NCBI RefSeq assembly: GCF_004354045.1
Contig: NZ_SMRT01000003.1
Coordinates: 124,001 to 188,000 of the forward strand
DNA: 64,000 nt
Origin: Paenibacillus piri
GTDB lineage: Bacteria > Bacillota > Bacilli > Paenibacillales > NBRC-103111
Direction of reading: 5' to 3'
Shown: positions 24,901 through 31,735 of the stretch, piece after piece
Layout: every line of letters begins with the position of its first letter
Numbering within the stretch: the stretch's first letter is position 1
The notes under the pieces: generated by a model
The model's input: only the letters and a program-made list of their open reading frames with translations
Database searches by the model: none
What the model was told of the DNA's origin: nothing
Made by a program: the position numbers and the translations under genes

Positions 24901-25815
24901 GCCAAAATCGATGTACCGGTCGGAGCGACGGCCGACAACATTCAAATAAGCGTTGTTAGAGTAAGCGACACCTCAATCTTGCCTGCAGATGAAGCATTGA
25001 AATTGTTAAGCGATGTCTACGAGATTAAGAAAGATACAGAAGGCGAATTTAGCAAGCCGATCGTCATTACTCTGCCCTTCGACAAGACTAAGGTTGACTT
25101 GAATAGGTCGATGGTAGGCCTGTACTGGTTAAACGAACAAACGAATAAGTGGGAGCAGTTGGATTCTCTCCAAGTTGATCCAGACCAAGCTACAGTATCG
25201 GGATCCGTACAACATTTCACTAAATTTGCCGTTCTGGCAACGGATAAAACAGGGACCGCAACAGAGAGTGCAAAGCCTCAGACTAACGATGTTGATTTTG
25301 CAGATATCAAAGGGCATTGGGCCGCAGCGAGCGTTCGGGACTTGGTAAAACTGGGTGCCATTAACGGTTATCCGGACAAAACCTTTAAGCCGAATAACAA
25401 CATCACAAGAGCAGAGTTCGTAACCGTAATCGTTAAAGCTTTTCATCTTAAATCGGAAGACGGCAAGAACTTCGCCGACGCCTCATCCCATTGGGCCAAG
25501 AGTGCTATTGCGACTGCAGCGTCACTTGGTGTTGTTAACGGGTATAGCGAGAAAGCGTTCGGTCCTGACGACTTGATTACCCGCGAACAAATGGCAGCAA
25601 TCGTGATTCGCGCCGCTCAGATCGATTCGGCAGACAAGAACATCAGCTTCTCGGATAGCGAAACGGTATCCGACTGGGCTCGTACTGCCATTGCTGCTGC
25701 GGCCGCCAAAGGGCTGATCAACGGTTACGAGGACGGTACGGTGAAGTCGAAAGCGAACAGCACACGTGCCGAAGCGGTCACCGTTATTTTAAGAGCACTG
25801 GAATTAAAGAAGTAG
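18994..25815 (+). CDS. Giant S-layer-anchored metallophosphoesterase with multiple accessory domains
   Basis: The protein has 2273 residues and starts at GTG behind AGGAGGA. A signal peptide (about 1-37) ends in AFA. Residues 90-220 resemble the fibronectin-like lead-in of purple acid phosphatases. The metallophosphoesterase domain (about 225-520) shows STGDNVDFG, SSTGNHEYEG, VAMHQSPY and VVISGHDHLYLRS, a full metal-ligand set. Residues 620-900 carry GLUG-like beta-helix repeats; a laminin-like sandwich follows (about 925-1120), then a FIVAR-like helical segment. A DUF4091-type region spans about 1210-1735, ending LKNIRDGIYDFDYIEML. Next are two near-identical cadherin-like domains, a Gly/Asn linker, a ZU5-like domain and three SLH domains that bind the cell wall. 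It probably cleaves phosphate esters or diesters at the surface; the DUF4091 part suggests a glycan context. Confidence 0.9.
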   Translation: MKSWMNKFEHSKKKIQTILAATLLLLALAVMIKPAFAVGTNAVVSGDVYGNVSGTVYGNDNKQGIAQGNNTLTVNTTRSVTSMVYATPLTPPPGSISAIPTSVTFLFDTADKEGLKARFNWVTSDMEINTSVLNYAKKEGFNGTFTNTIIGEAAPIDQRDLYEMFTGQYKNEVQLTPVISHRAASGVLEPDTEYVYSVGDGGANVIDTANPPSFKTPAANVDQFSFLWITDPQESGVDVETVYGKYDKYMGRAVREAFTNPKHPSIDFILSTGDNVDFGFDTKEWDAYYNAMQPYLYSTPYYSSTGNHEYEGNPGITGSWDSIDPYMVTAKGRINVPKNGPAYRGAGTDGLKPSVTGAIKQRLDGNTYYYEYGDAIFFVLDYSPDTSNVDETGDKGYSLNSDKAIKAELDWMKSVLKTNDKKWKFVAMHQSPYNGRFAQPQYWRTVTDAFDECGIDVVISGHDHLYLRSKLMNNNQVATIPGTGTTYITGATAGNQFGTLYGQFNPVTGTYTEKYTDWVVSGYHIIDVNATGISITSEGIKMLPKDGVTKQEEGRESDFKEDENGFRNLDVSSKVVITNTPRAKNLGSWEYPNPPVEQSEVDAYLPPVVNGWYEVSKPSQLLRLSQKMANRGGNVPMNAKIKLMNDIDMKGITGYLPLGDNRGSAGYFSGIFDGNGKSIRNLSLTYSDTWKVDGNSVYTGLISYMNDATIKNVNLVDSNLNGSNGYYAGLVAVMSGASSIEGSSVSGEISGWQGVGAIAGRMSGTSKIANSYSVAKITGSSLVGGLVGTSETSGGDVRIENSLALGAVKAKNGIAGGIIGNISNGSITTITNSVAYNRSVDATTGAGQFFGANASGTLTNNFYAANMALTGTVVSQAGVGTATAVQLADKNFYETTLAWNFIKDWKWTVVKTAGYPLPFNSSLGLPPGLELTPAHWELDLSGVNVGNMPANWKNQQLSHVSAIDDSGTKVIQAKDSRSMPYDTYFDFPEPIYGTNITFKYKIFVKDYGNTQNAYGPILYIKDNEGKSAMEHSIVMWGVPYYDYGKGDIGGLQQGLWYDMELEIDPAAGKFHWTLNGADWDSYLLKNKVNNISRIGIRSNQMDENSIVYFKDLVVETTGYTGGGEEPDPDPVDTTALNAALTTASQLLVNHAEGSGVGQAPASARTALQKAIAEAQAIVYDAANQTQAQLDAATAALQTAISTFKSLVVTTAVDVWTLGSLDRAKKTSAAGIQKAAEVYAGKGETTSFQIVVKAADNKTLDISDLKISNLTGPNGNVINSANVDLYREHFIKVGTRTQGGQGGTNNRLPDEWYPDALIPFIDPVTGAAPTAGALYKAIPYTVAAGENMPFWVDINVPADTAPGIYSGTYTVHTAAGEISGEISLNVWNFTVPVKSNLYTSFGIRGDGNSNPGDYVTNHNYKNDVNVHKELLRNRINPESGVNPKDEDELIAMGLQALNTGFWGNTSYGDTTMDPPPTVDEIAAEAAKHDSRLLLYNYTADEIEFVYDQPKYHDTFRNTMKAWADNLHQAGVKQLVVTKPYDDLLTDDDYPGGAGKPIVDIYAILNTYYGDSEEVVKRALDKGAMVWTYAAMSQDDYSPKWAIDYAPINYRINQGFINQSIGVNGLLYWTVNYWSSSPWASVNAEASSVETPGEGILIYPGEQAGLKGVAPSIRLKNIRDGIYDFDYIEMLKQAGYGEWALNISKGIAADFKNWNQSPDALGSARIMLGNKLSEIQQSQPSSNADLSDLKVDGVTVVGFNAKKLDYTVNVANSINSVVVSASAADQKASVEIAGGNVLAIGENTVSVTVTAEDRVTKKEYKITVTRTAAQGGDGDSQPSSNADLSDLKVDGVTVAGFNANKLDYTVNVGNSINSVAVSASATDQKASVEIVGGSVLAVGENTVSVTVTAEDGVTKKEYKITVTRAAAQGGDGDSNGNGNIGGGGRTRGGGSAPANSGTIVAASGGTLTLNGAKIDVPVGATADNIQISVVRVSDTSILPADEALKLLSDVYEIKKDTEGEFSKPIVITLPFDKTKVDLNRSMVGLYWLNEQTNKWEQLDSLQVDPDQATVSGSVQHFTKFAVLATDKTGTATESAKPQTNDVDFADIKGHWAAASVRDLVKLGAINGYPDKTFKPNNNITRAEFVTVIVKAFHLKSEDGKNFADASSHWAKSAIATAASLGVVNGYSEKAFGPDDLITREQMAAIVIRAAQIDSADKNISFSDSETVSDWARTAIAAAAAKGLINGYEDGTVKSKANSTRAEAVTVILRALELKK
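24201..24788 (+). repeat. 294-bp tandem duplication inside the giant phosphatase gene
   Basis: Copies 24201-24494 and 24495-24788 are nearly identical and in frame. Each encodes a 98-residue cadherin-like beta-sandwich domain starting near NADLSDLKVDGVTV. The low divergence points to a recent duplication. Confidence 0.92.
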
Positions 25816-25831
25816 TGCATTGTAGAAACAG

Positions 25832-25871
25832 ACTGCTTCTTAGTAGTCCGTCTACTGAGAAGCAGCTTTTT
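25832..25871 (+). terminator. Intrinsic terminator after the giant phosphatase gene
   Basis: CTGCTTCT-AGTAG pairs with CTACT-AGAAGCAG around TCCGT, followed by CTTTTTC. Some read-through into the HAD gene 57 nt later is possible, since no good promoter was seen there. Confidence 0.85.
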
Positions 25872-25928
25872 CTGCGGAGTTAAGTACTTCCAGTTCCTCA
25901 ATTCAATTGAAAAGTCGGTGAAAATAAA

Positions 25929-26762
25929 TTGAACGAAGCATTTCTTTCAGGGGTCAATGTCTGTTTTTTCGATTTGGACGGTTGCATCTATCATGGTAAT
26001 AAGTTGGCCTACGGAGCAAAGCCACTACTGAAAGAGCTGGAAAAACGTCATATTCAATACAGCTTTATTACGAATAATTCTCGACAAACCGGCCAAGAAA
26101 TTGCAAAAAAACTGAAGAACATCGGATTAGATGTTGATACCTCGAAAATTATTACTGCAACAGATTTTATCGGTAAATATTTAAAAGAAAAATTCGGCAT
26201 CGTTTCAATCAAAACAGTAGGCAGCTCCAGTCTAAATGATGCGATTGCCTTTGAAGGACACCGCATCGTTCCCTTGGAAGATAAAGACAAGGCCGATGTG
26301 ATCGTTGTCGGCAGAGATGTTGATTTTACTTATGAAAAACTTCAAAGAATTTCAGAGGAGGTAAGTAGAGGCAGTTTGGTTATAGGTACGAATTCAGATC
26401 ATTTTCATCCTGCGGAAGGCCAGAAAAAGATACCTGAAACCGGCGCAATCATTGCCGCCATTCAAGCCGTTACAGGTACAACGGTACAATGTATAGGGAA
26501 GCCGGAACCGTATCTTTTTCTATACGGCTTGCAGATGTTTGGAGCGAAGTCGGATTCCGGTGTCATGATAGGGGACAACCTGGAGACAGATATTCTGGGC
26601 GGCAGGAGAGTGGGAATGAGGACGGTATGGGTTGAAAATAACAATGACGATGCACTCTCCTTTCAACATTCGGACTCTGATTACAAAGTAAAAAGTATCT
26701 ATGAATTGTATGAAATAGTTGCAATGCCGCATGTGTTCGAAAAATTTTTGAAGAGGAACTAA
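25929..26762 (+). CDS. HAD-IIA phosphatase (NagD/AraL/p-nitrophenylphosphatase type)
   Basis: The protein has 277 residues. Motif I is FFDLDGCIYHG near residue 13, motif II FITNNSRQTG near 45, the lysine region GKPEPYLF near 195, and motif III VMIGDNLETDILGGRRVGM near 215. The C2-type cap lies between motifs II and III. Enzymes of this class hydrolyse sugar phosphates, glycerol 3-phosphate or nucleotides in the cytoplasm. The start is a TTG at 25929 because no other start lies ahead of the catalytic DLDG; GGTGA gives a weak ribosome site. It sits 20 nt upstream of the importer lipoprotein gene, so it likely dephosphorylates an imported or related organophosphate. Confidence 0.88.
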   Translation: MNEAFLSGVNVCFFDLDGCIYHGNKLAYGAKPLLKELEKRHIQYSFITNNSRQTGQEIAKKLKNIGLDVDTSKIITATDFIGKYLKEKFGIVSIKTVGSSSLNDAIAFEGHRIVPLEDKDKADVIVVGRDVDFTYEKLQRISEEVSRGSLVIGTNSDHFHPAEGQKKIPETGAIIAAIQAVTGTTVQCIGKPEPYLFLYGLQMFGAKSDSGVMIGDNLETDILGGRRVGMRTVWVENNNDDALSFQHSDSDYKVKSIYELYEIVAMPHVFEKFLKRN

Positions 26763-26782
26763 AAATGGAGAGGAGTCTTCAC

Positions 26783-27856
26783 ATGAAGAAAATGTTTACA
26801 TTTTGTTTGTCCTTAGTCCTTGCAGCTGCTGTTACAGGTTGTGCTATAAACGATTCAAATACGCCGACCATGGATTCAAAAGTAGGGGCCGCCAGCGAAA
26901 AAGCAAAGGACACCATTAGAATGGTATGGTATCCTAATGAATCCGGCGCGGATTTAAAAGAAGCACGCGATGAGTTTGGAAAAGCAATCGAAAAAGCGAC
27001 TGGAAAGAAAGTTGAGCACAAGACGACAACCGATTATATCATTGCCATTGAGTCGATAGCGAACGGAAATGCCGATTTGGCGTATATGGGAGCTCAAGGA
27101 TATATTGAAGCTCATAATAAAAATAAAGACGTTCTTCCTCTTGCTGTTGTAAGCGGTGATTCAGGAACGCTAGACGATGCCGTTTATTACAGTTGGTTAA
27201 ACGTTAGAAAGGGAGACGAAGTCCACTACAAAAAGGATGACGGCTTTTCTATCGATAACATTGTGCAAAAAAAATTCTCCTTTGTTTCCAACAGCTCAAC
27301 TTCCGGGTTTGTAGTGCCATCCTCAGGGATCGTAAGCTATTTTAGCAAAAAAAATGAATACAAGAAATTAACGGCAGAAGATTTGCTTGAAGGCGGAAAA
27401 GACAAGTTTTTCAGTGAGGTACTGTACGGTGGTTCTCATCAGGGTTCTGCAGTGAACCTGCTTACCGGCAAGGCAGATGTTGCCGCTTTCTGCGATTTTT
27501 GCATCGCAAATTACGTAGAGTTAGCATCGGGTGATGCCAACAAGCCGGGAGCGGTTTATAAAGTTAAACAAGACGCTGCCGAGCCGTTTACTACACTTAA
27601 AGGAAAAGAATTTGTGCTTATTTCCGTTACACCGGTTCTCAATACGCCAATTGCCATTAACACGAAAACGGTCAGTGAAAATGACCAAAAAGCGCTTCAG
27701 GAAGTCTTGTTATCCGATGAAATTACTAAAAATCCAAAGATATTTGTACCCAAGGATTCCAAATTCCTAGGTATATTTAAGCAGAAAACCGGCAAGGAGC
27801 GATTTGTAAAAGCAGATGATGCCTGGTTCAATCCGATTAGAGAATTATCCAAATAA
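26783..27856 (+). CDS. phnD: PhnD-type phosphonate/phosphite/organophosphate-binding lipoprotein
   Basis: The protein has 357 residues. A lipoprotein signal ends in VTGC at residue 20, so it is anchored outside the membrane. The PhnD/TauT-like fold shows IRMVWYPNESGADLKEA near 45, then KKVEHKTTTDYIIAIESIANG, ADLAYMGAQGYIEA, and SNSSTSGFVVPSSG near 170. The ligand may be a phosphonate, phosphite or a phosphate ester; sequence alone does not decide. The ATG at 26783 follows AGAGGAG with 7 nt spacing; the in-frame ATG at 26765 lies within the end of the previous gene's leader. It is separated from phnC by a 229-nt structured intergenic region, unlike the tight coupling of the other phn genes. 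Confidence 0.9.
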   Translation: MKKMFTFCLSLVLAAAVTGCAINDSNTPTMDSKVGAASEKAKDTIRMVWYPNESGADLKEARDEFGKAIEKATGKKVEHKTTTDYIIAIESIANGNADLAYMGAQGYIEAHNKNKDVLPLAVVSGDSGTLDDAVYYSWLNVRKGDEVHYKKDDGFSIDNIVQKKFSFVSNSSTSGFVVPSSGIVSYFSKKNEYKKLTAEDLLEGGKDKFFSEVLYGGSHQGSAVNLLTGKADVAAFCDFCIANYVELASGDANKPGAVYKVKQDAAEPFTTLKGKEFVLISVTPVLNTPIAINTKTVSENDQKALQEVLLSDEITKNPKIFVPKDSKFLGIFKQKTGKERFVKADDAWFNPIRELSK

Positions 27857-27867
27857 CTCAAATATTA

Positions 27868-28033
27868 AGCCGCAGGCTATGCTTGGGAGAACTGAACAGA
27901 AAGAGCCGTGAGGCATGATGGAAAAAAGTCCCCTGTTGCTATACAGAGAATTGGTTTCGCCTGTCAAATTCTCAAAGTAAAAGGGGACGATACCCATGGG
28001 CGGTAGCAGTCTAGCCACCCGTTGAACAGATGA
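27868..28033 (+). ncRNA. Structured RNA-like block between phnD and phnC
   Basis: The block folds by eye into several helices. GTCCCC (27928-27933) pairs with GGGGAC (27983-27988). Inside it GAGAATT (27946-27952) pairs with AATTCTC (27967-27973). GGG-c-GGTAG (27998-28006) pairs with CTA-g-CC-a-CCC (28011-28020) around CAGT. The 8-mer TGAACAGA brackets the block at 27893-27900 and 28023-28030, and ATGA follows at 28030-28033. No coding frame explains it. It could be a regulatory leader for phnCEE, or a solitary inserted RNA element such as an orphan HEARO/omega-RNA; the latter rests on my memory that those elements insert next to ATGA/GTGA. Confidence 0.5.
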
Positions 28034-28085
28034 TCCTGTGAATTATTGAACTGTTTATAATAAAACTCATGTAAGGGAGTTAACA

Positions 28086-28871
28086 ATGACGTTGCTAGAA
28101 TTTAAAAATGTATCAAAACAGTATGGTAATGATACAAAAGCGTTATCTGATGTTAACTTCTCTGTAAAAGAGGGAGAGTTTGTTTCCGTTATTGGCCCAT
28201 CGGGAGCAGGGAAATCAACTCTCCTACGATGTATCAACCGAATGATTGATGCAAGCGGCGGAGAAATCATCTTTGATGGTGTCAATGTATTGGAAATTAA
28301 GAAAAAAGAGTTGAAGGCAATTAGAACAAAAATCGGAATGATCTTCCAACATTATAATTTAGTATCCAGGTTAAGTGTAATTGAAAACGTCCTGCACGGC
28401 AGACTCGGATACAAATCTACCTTGGCGGGAGTTTTAGGCTTATACAGTGAAGAGGAAAAACAACAGGCTCTAAAGATTCTGGGCGTTTTAGGATTGGAGG
28501 AGCAAATTTACAAGCGATGCGACCAGTTAAGCGGCGGGCAAAAGCAACGCGTAGGCATTGCTAGAGCTCTGATCCAAAACCCTAAAATGCTTTTATGCGA
28601 TGAACCGATTGCTTCATTGGATCCTAATGCATCAAAGATTATTATGGATCATCTCCGAAACATTTCTACTACCATGGGAATAACGATTCTTATAAATCTA
28701 CACCAGGTAGACGTGGCATTAAAGTATTCCGACAGAGTTATCGGTGTAAATAAAGGGAGAGTCGTTTATAACGGAGCGCCAAAAGATATAACGACGGATC
28801 AAATTCGGAACATATATGGTACTGAAGCTGGGGAACTCATTATTGAACTTGGAGGAGAAAATGCAGGGTGA
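28086..28871 (+). CDS. phnC: PhnC-type ABC transporter ATP-binding protein
   Basis: The protein has 261 residues. Walker A is GPSGAGKSTLLRC near residue 36, the Q-loop is MIFQHYNLVSRLSV, the signature is LSGGQKQRVGIARAL near 145, and Walker B is MLLCDEPIASLDP. HGRLGYKSTLAGVLGLYSE is the insert typical of PhnC. It powers the two PhnE permeases at the inner face of the membrane. AAGGGAG precedes the ATG. Its 3' end overlaps phnE1 by 11 nt. Confidence 0.95.
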   Translation: MTLLEFKNVSKQYGNDTKALSDVNFSVKEGEFVSVIGPSGAGKSTLLRCINRMIDASGGEIIFDGVNVLEIKKKELKAIRTKIGMIFQHYNLVSRLSVIENVLHGRLGYKSTLAGVLGLYSEEEKQQALKILGVLGLEEQIYKRCDQLSGGQKQRVGIARALIQNPKMLLCDEPIASLDPNASKIIMDHLRNISTTMGITILINLHQVDVALKYSDRVIGVNKGRVVYNGAPKDITTDQIRNIYGTEAGELIIELGGENAG

Positions 28872-29646
28872 TTTTTTTGCAAAACGAAGGAGAAACTCTT
28901 TAATTTTTATCGCAATCCTTCTATTGTTGACTTTTGCCTCTATTATCATTACCGAATATAACGTGGTGAAGGGCTTTACTTCTGTACCAAAGGCTGTACA
29001 ATGGGCTTTTTCAAATTTTTACCCGAATGAAAAGGCAATGAATAAGCTTCCGGATATTTTGGTGAAATTGAAAAAGACGGTTTTGATGTCGATTGCGGCT
29101 ACAACGGTCGCAGCTGTCTTTGCCTTCCTGTTTGCCATACTTGGATCCCATACGACAAGAATTAACGGATTCTTCAGCAGCATCAGCAGAGCAATCGCGA
29201 CTGTGTTTCGTAACATTGATGTGGCGGCGTGGGCCATGATTTTGCTTTTTTCATTTGGGCAAAGTGAACTCACTGGATATTTTGCGCTTTTTTTTGGTTC
29301 CTTTGGTTTTTTGACGAGAGCGTTTATGGAAACCATTGATGAAATCAGCAGCAGTTCGGTTGAGGCTTTAAAAGCTACAGGTGCCAATTATTTTCCAATC
29401 ATCATTCAATCTGTCATCCCTTCAAGTATTTCTCGAATGATTAGTTGGATATTGTTCATGGTTGAAACGAACATACGGCAGGCCACTTTAATAGGTATCT
29501 TAACAGGTACAGGAATTGGATTTTCATTTAGTTTGTATTATAAAAGCTTGAATTATCATGCGGCCAGTCTAGTTGTGATTGTAGTCATCGCAGCCATTCT
29601 CATCATCGAGTATATTTCAAATTATGTAAGAAGGGTGATTATGTAA
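28861..29646 (+). CDS. phnE: PhnE-type ABC permease, first copy
   Basis: The protein has 261 residues with about six membrane segments. EVL-type coupling appears as SSSVEALKATGANYFPIIIQSVIPSSISR near 175-200, the EAA loop contacting PhnC (shown here in parts: VEALKATGANYF and QSVIPSSI). I placed the start at ATG 28861 because GGAGGAG lies at 28851-28857; the longer frame from 28816 lies inside phnC. It overlaps phnE2 by one base (TAATG). Confidence 0.93.
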   Translation: MQGDFFAKRRRNSLIFIAILLLLTFASIIITEYNVVKGFTSVPKAVQWAFSNFYPNEKAMNKLPDILVKLKKTVLMSIAATTVAAVFAFLFAILGSHTTRINGFFSSISRAIATVFRNIDVAAWAMILLFSFGQSELTGYFALFFGSFGFLTRAFMETIDEISSSSVEALKATGANYFPIIIQSVIPSSISRMISWILFMVETNIRQATLIGILTGTGIGFSFSLYYKSLNYHAASLVVIVVIAAILIIEYISNYVRRVIM

Positions 29647-30518
29647 TGGAAGTTGATGAGTCGACATATGCCGTTTCTGTGGCCGGAAACAAAGCACGGT
29701 TAGATCGAACCCGGCGAATAAAGTTGAAACCTTTAAATAAGGCCTCGATTGCAATACGATTAACGTTGATCGCTTTATCGTTGTTAACCGTATATGGCAT
29801 TATGAGCTTTGACTATAAAGACATTAACTTTTTCGAAGGGATCTTTTCGACAATCCTTAATATTAAAACCATGTTTTTTGAACCTCGTTTACAGCATTTC
29901 ACATTTATCGAAGCCCTTTATCAGGTCACTGTAACCTTGGGACTTGCTTTTTTAACGACATTATTCGGTGCTGTCATCGCATTGTTTTTAGGGTTATTCG
30001 CCGCCCAAAACTTGTCAACGAAATCCGTTTCAATTGGTATTAAAGGTTTCGTTGCTATTGTCAGAGCTGTACCGACAGTTCTATGGGTTCTGATTTTTGC
30101 GGTGGCCGCAGGGCTCGGGAGCGTTGCAGCTGTCGTTGGAATGACCTTTCATTCAGTAGGTTATTTAATCAAAACATACTCCGAATCATTTGAAGAATTG
30201 GACGAAGGCGTAATTGAAGCGCTCAAAGCAAGCGGTGCAAACTGGTGGCAGATTGTTTTTCAGGCGGTTATCCCCTCTACGATGTCGTATATCATCTCCT
30301 GGACTTTCTTGAGATTTGAAATCAATTTTGCCGTTTCAGTTGCAATGGGTGCTGCCGCTGGCGCAGGAGGGATCGGATTCGATATGTTTATGGCCAGCGG
30401 ATTTTATTATGACTTGAGGGAAATCGGTGTGATTACCTATTTAATATTAGCGTTTGCGATCGCTCTAGAGGTCATTGCCACGAAAATAAAAGGATATCTT
30501 AAAGCAAGCGTATTGTGA
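29646..30518 (+). CDS. phnE: PhnE-type ABC permease, second copy
   Basis: The protein has 290 residues. It is homologous to the preceding permease but has a longer N-terminal cytoplasmic part (about 50 residues). The EAA loop reads VIEALKASGANWW near 195, then QAVIPSTMSY. Two distinct PhnE subunits are common in Bacillota and form a heterodimeric channel. It ends the operon; no terminator is seen before the scar at 30535, and the next strong one is at 30938-30987. Confidence 0.93.
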   Translation: MEVDESTYAVSVAGNKARLDRTRRIKLKPLNKASIAIRLTLIALSLLTVYGIMSFDYKDINFFEGIFSTILNIKTMFFEPRLQHFTFIEALYQVTVTLGLAFLTTLFGAVIALFLGLFAAQNLSTKSVSIGIKGFVAIVRAVPTVLWVLIFAVAAGLGSVAAVVGMTFHSVGYLIKTYSESFEELDEGVIEALKASGANWWQIVFQAVIPSTMSYIISWTFLRFEINFAVSVAMGAAAGAGGIGFDMFMASGFYYDLREIGVITYLILAFAIALEVIATKIKGYLKASVL

Positions 30519-30534
30519 ACTGCTGCTTTTGAGG

Positions 30535-30692
30535 TGTACCAGCAAGTGGAATACATTTGGGAAAATGAAGAACTGAACCCCGCTGTGCGACATGTATTTA
30601 TCCTACGACGAGAAGCCCGGTACTCAGGCGATTGGCAATACCGCCGAAGATTTGGTTCCCGTGCCTGGAGAGCATCCCACAATCAGTCGTGA
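30535..30692 (+). pseudogene. IS630-family transposase fragment
   Basis: One frame reads VYQQVEYIWENEELNPAVRH. After a frameshift, another frame reads LSYDEKPGTQAIGNTAEDL and VPVPGEHPTISRE. LSYDEKPG-QAIGNTA-DLPPVPG is a hallmark of IS630-type transposases. Only about 50 residues remain and no ends or flanking TA duplication were identified, so the element is dead. Confidence 0.7.
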
Positions 30693-30887
30693 ACGGTTAA
30701 TCACTTCTATGGCGATGGTGAAAAAAGCTGCGGCATTAGCAAACATGGAGGTTAAACAGCTAAACAACCGTTTGGGGGAAGCAATTGTACAGGCTGCAGA
30801 AGAAATTATGGCCTTGATCCTTATGAAATGACGCATCCGGGAATTGCAGGAGCTGCCTTGTTGGATCCAATCCCGGCGGATAAGTGA
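30693..30887 (+). pseudogene. Aspartate ammonia-lyase remnant with internal deletion
   Basis: Directly after the transposase fragment the frame continues LITSMAMVKKAAALANMEV and GEAIVQAAEEIMA, typical of the N-terminal part of aspartase. After a frame change it reads LDPYEMTHPGIAGAALL, which resembles the aspartase C-terminus, and stops at 30887. The central 350 or so residues are missing, including the catalytic loop. It is non-functional. Confidence 0.65.
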
Positions 30888-30937
30888 TTTATTATAATAT
30901 TGATGGGATTTTAAGGAAAGGTGGTAAATACAACATT

Positions 30938-30987
30938 AAAAAAAGTCGCAGAGTACCGGCAGTCATGCCGGTACCCTGCGACTTTTT
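30938..30987. terminator. Strong bidirectional terminator
   Basis: AAAAAGTCGCAG-GTACCGGC pairs with GCCGGTAC-CTGCGACTTTTT. A and T runs flank both sides, so it separates the phn/scar region from the minus-strand DinB gene. Confidence 0.93.
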
Positions 30988-31014
30988 GGCGCGTATCGGA
31001 TCGAGAAGCTTAGT

Positions 31015-31512
31015 TCATTTGGCTTCCTCGTCGGCCGATGGGCCATAGATGCCCGGCACCGGAATATCGAGAAGCCGCAAATAAACCCCAAGCTGCGCCC
31101 GGTGATGAACCATGTGGCTTAATCCGAAAGTACGGAGCGCGATCGCCCGCGGCTCGCGGAGGATGATATGGTCACCATGGCGCAGCGTCCATTCCTCACC
31201 AAGCGTTTTCTCGTCGCATTCGGCGAGCAGCTTTTCCAACTTGCCGACGTTCGCGTCGAACTCCTCCAGAACGTCAGCGCGTTTTTCCAAAGGCTCCCGC
31301 CGCAGCGGCACGGTCGAAAGATCGAACTCCGGGTACTGAAAAATCGCGATTTGCCAGTTCAGCAGGTTGGTCAGGTGCGTGGCCAGCCCGCCGAGCGTCA
31401 TCGATTTCTCGTGCGGCTTCCACGACATATGCTCCTCGGGCAAGCTTTCCAGAATGCGGCGCGTAGTGGCCAGTTCATGCGTTGCGTCGCCGACGATCAG
31501 TTGTTTGACCAT
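31015..31512 (-). CDS. DinB-family protein
   Basis: The protein has 165 residues and the four-helix DinB pattern. The metal-binding histidines are visible in DATHELATTRRIL near 8-20, LATHLTNLLNW near 55, and LSHMVHHRAQLGVYLR near 135-150. The family includes thiol transferases and many proteins of unknown function. I chose the ATG at 31510-31512 because AGGGAGGAG precedes it; the upstream extension has no support. It is a single-gene unit. Confidence 0.85.
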   Translation of the reverse strand: MVKQLIVGDATHELATTRRILESLPEEHMSWKPHEKSMTLGGLATHLTNLLNWQIAIFQYPEFDLSTVPLRREPLEKRADVLEEFDANVGKLEKLLAECDEKTLGEEWTLRHGDHIILREPRAIALRTFGLSHMVHHRAQLGVYLRLLDIPVPGIYGPSADEEAK

Positions 31513-31654
31513 AAATTCATCTCCTCCCTTATGGTTTAGCATACTATAGATTCCGGTCGAGTGGAATTTTAACGTTAGTTTTAAAAGAAATCGGCGGTTA
31601 TGGTTTAAGGTTATCGCATGTTCGATCCAATATTACCAGACTTTTAAAAATAAT

Positions 31655-31682
31655 TTGATTATTTAGCAAAGCTATGTATAAT
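31655..31682 (+). promoter_or_regulatory. Sigma-A promoter of the two-component genes
   Basis: TTGATT (31655-31660) and TATAAT (31677-31682), spaced 16 bp, lie 54 nt before the kinase ATG. Confidence 0.72.
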
Positions 31683-31735
31683 ATCCGTAGACTCCATGGG
31701 CAAATGCTTATGGCAAGTAAAAGTGAGGTACGATC

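Noticed and set aside
27901..28020. Group II intron fragment in the phn intergenic region (GAGCCGTGAGGC resembles the start of domain V)
   Set aside because: The complementary 3' half of a domain V hairpin is absent, and no intron ends or reverse transcriptase are present.
30592..30831. A genuine 79-residue protein
   Set aside because: The frame joins a transposase motif to an aspartase motif, so it is a chimera of two remnants.
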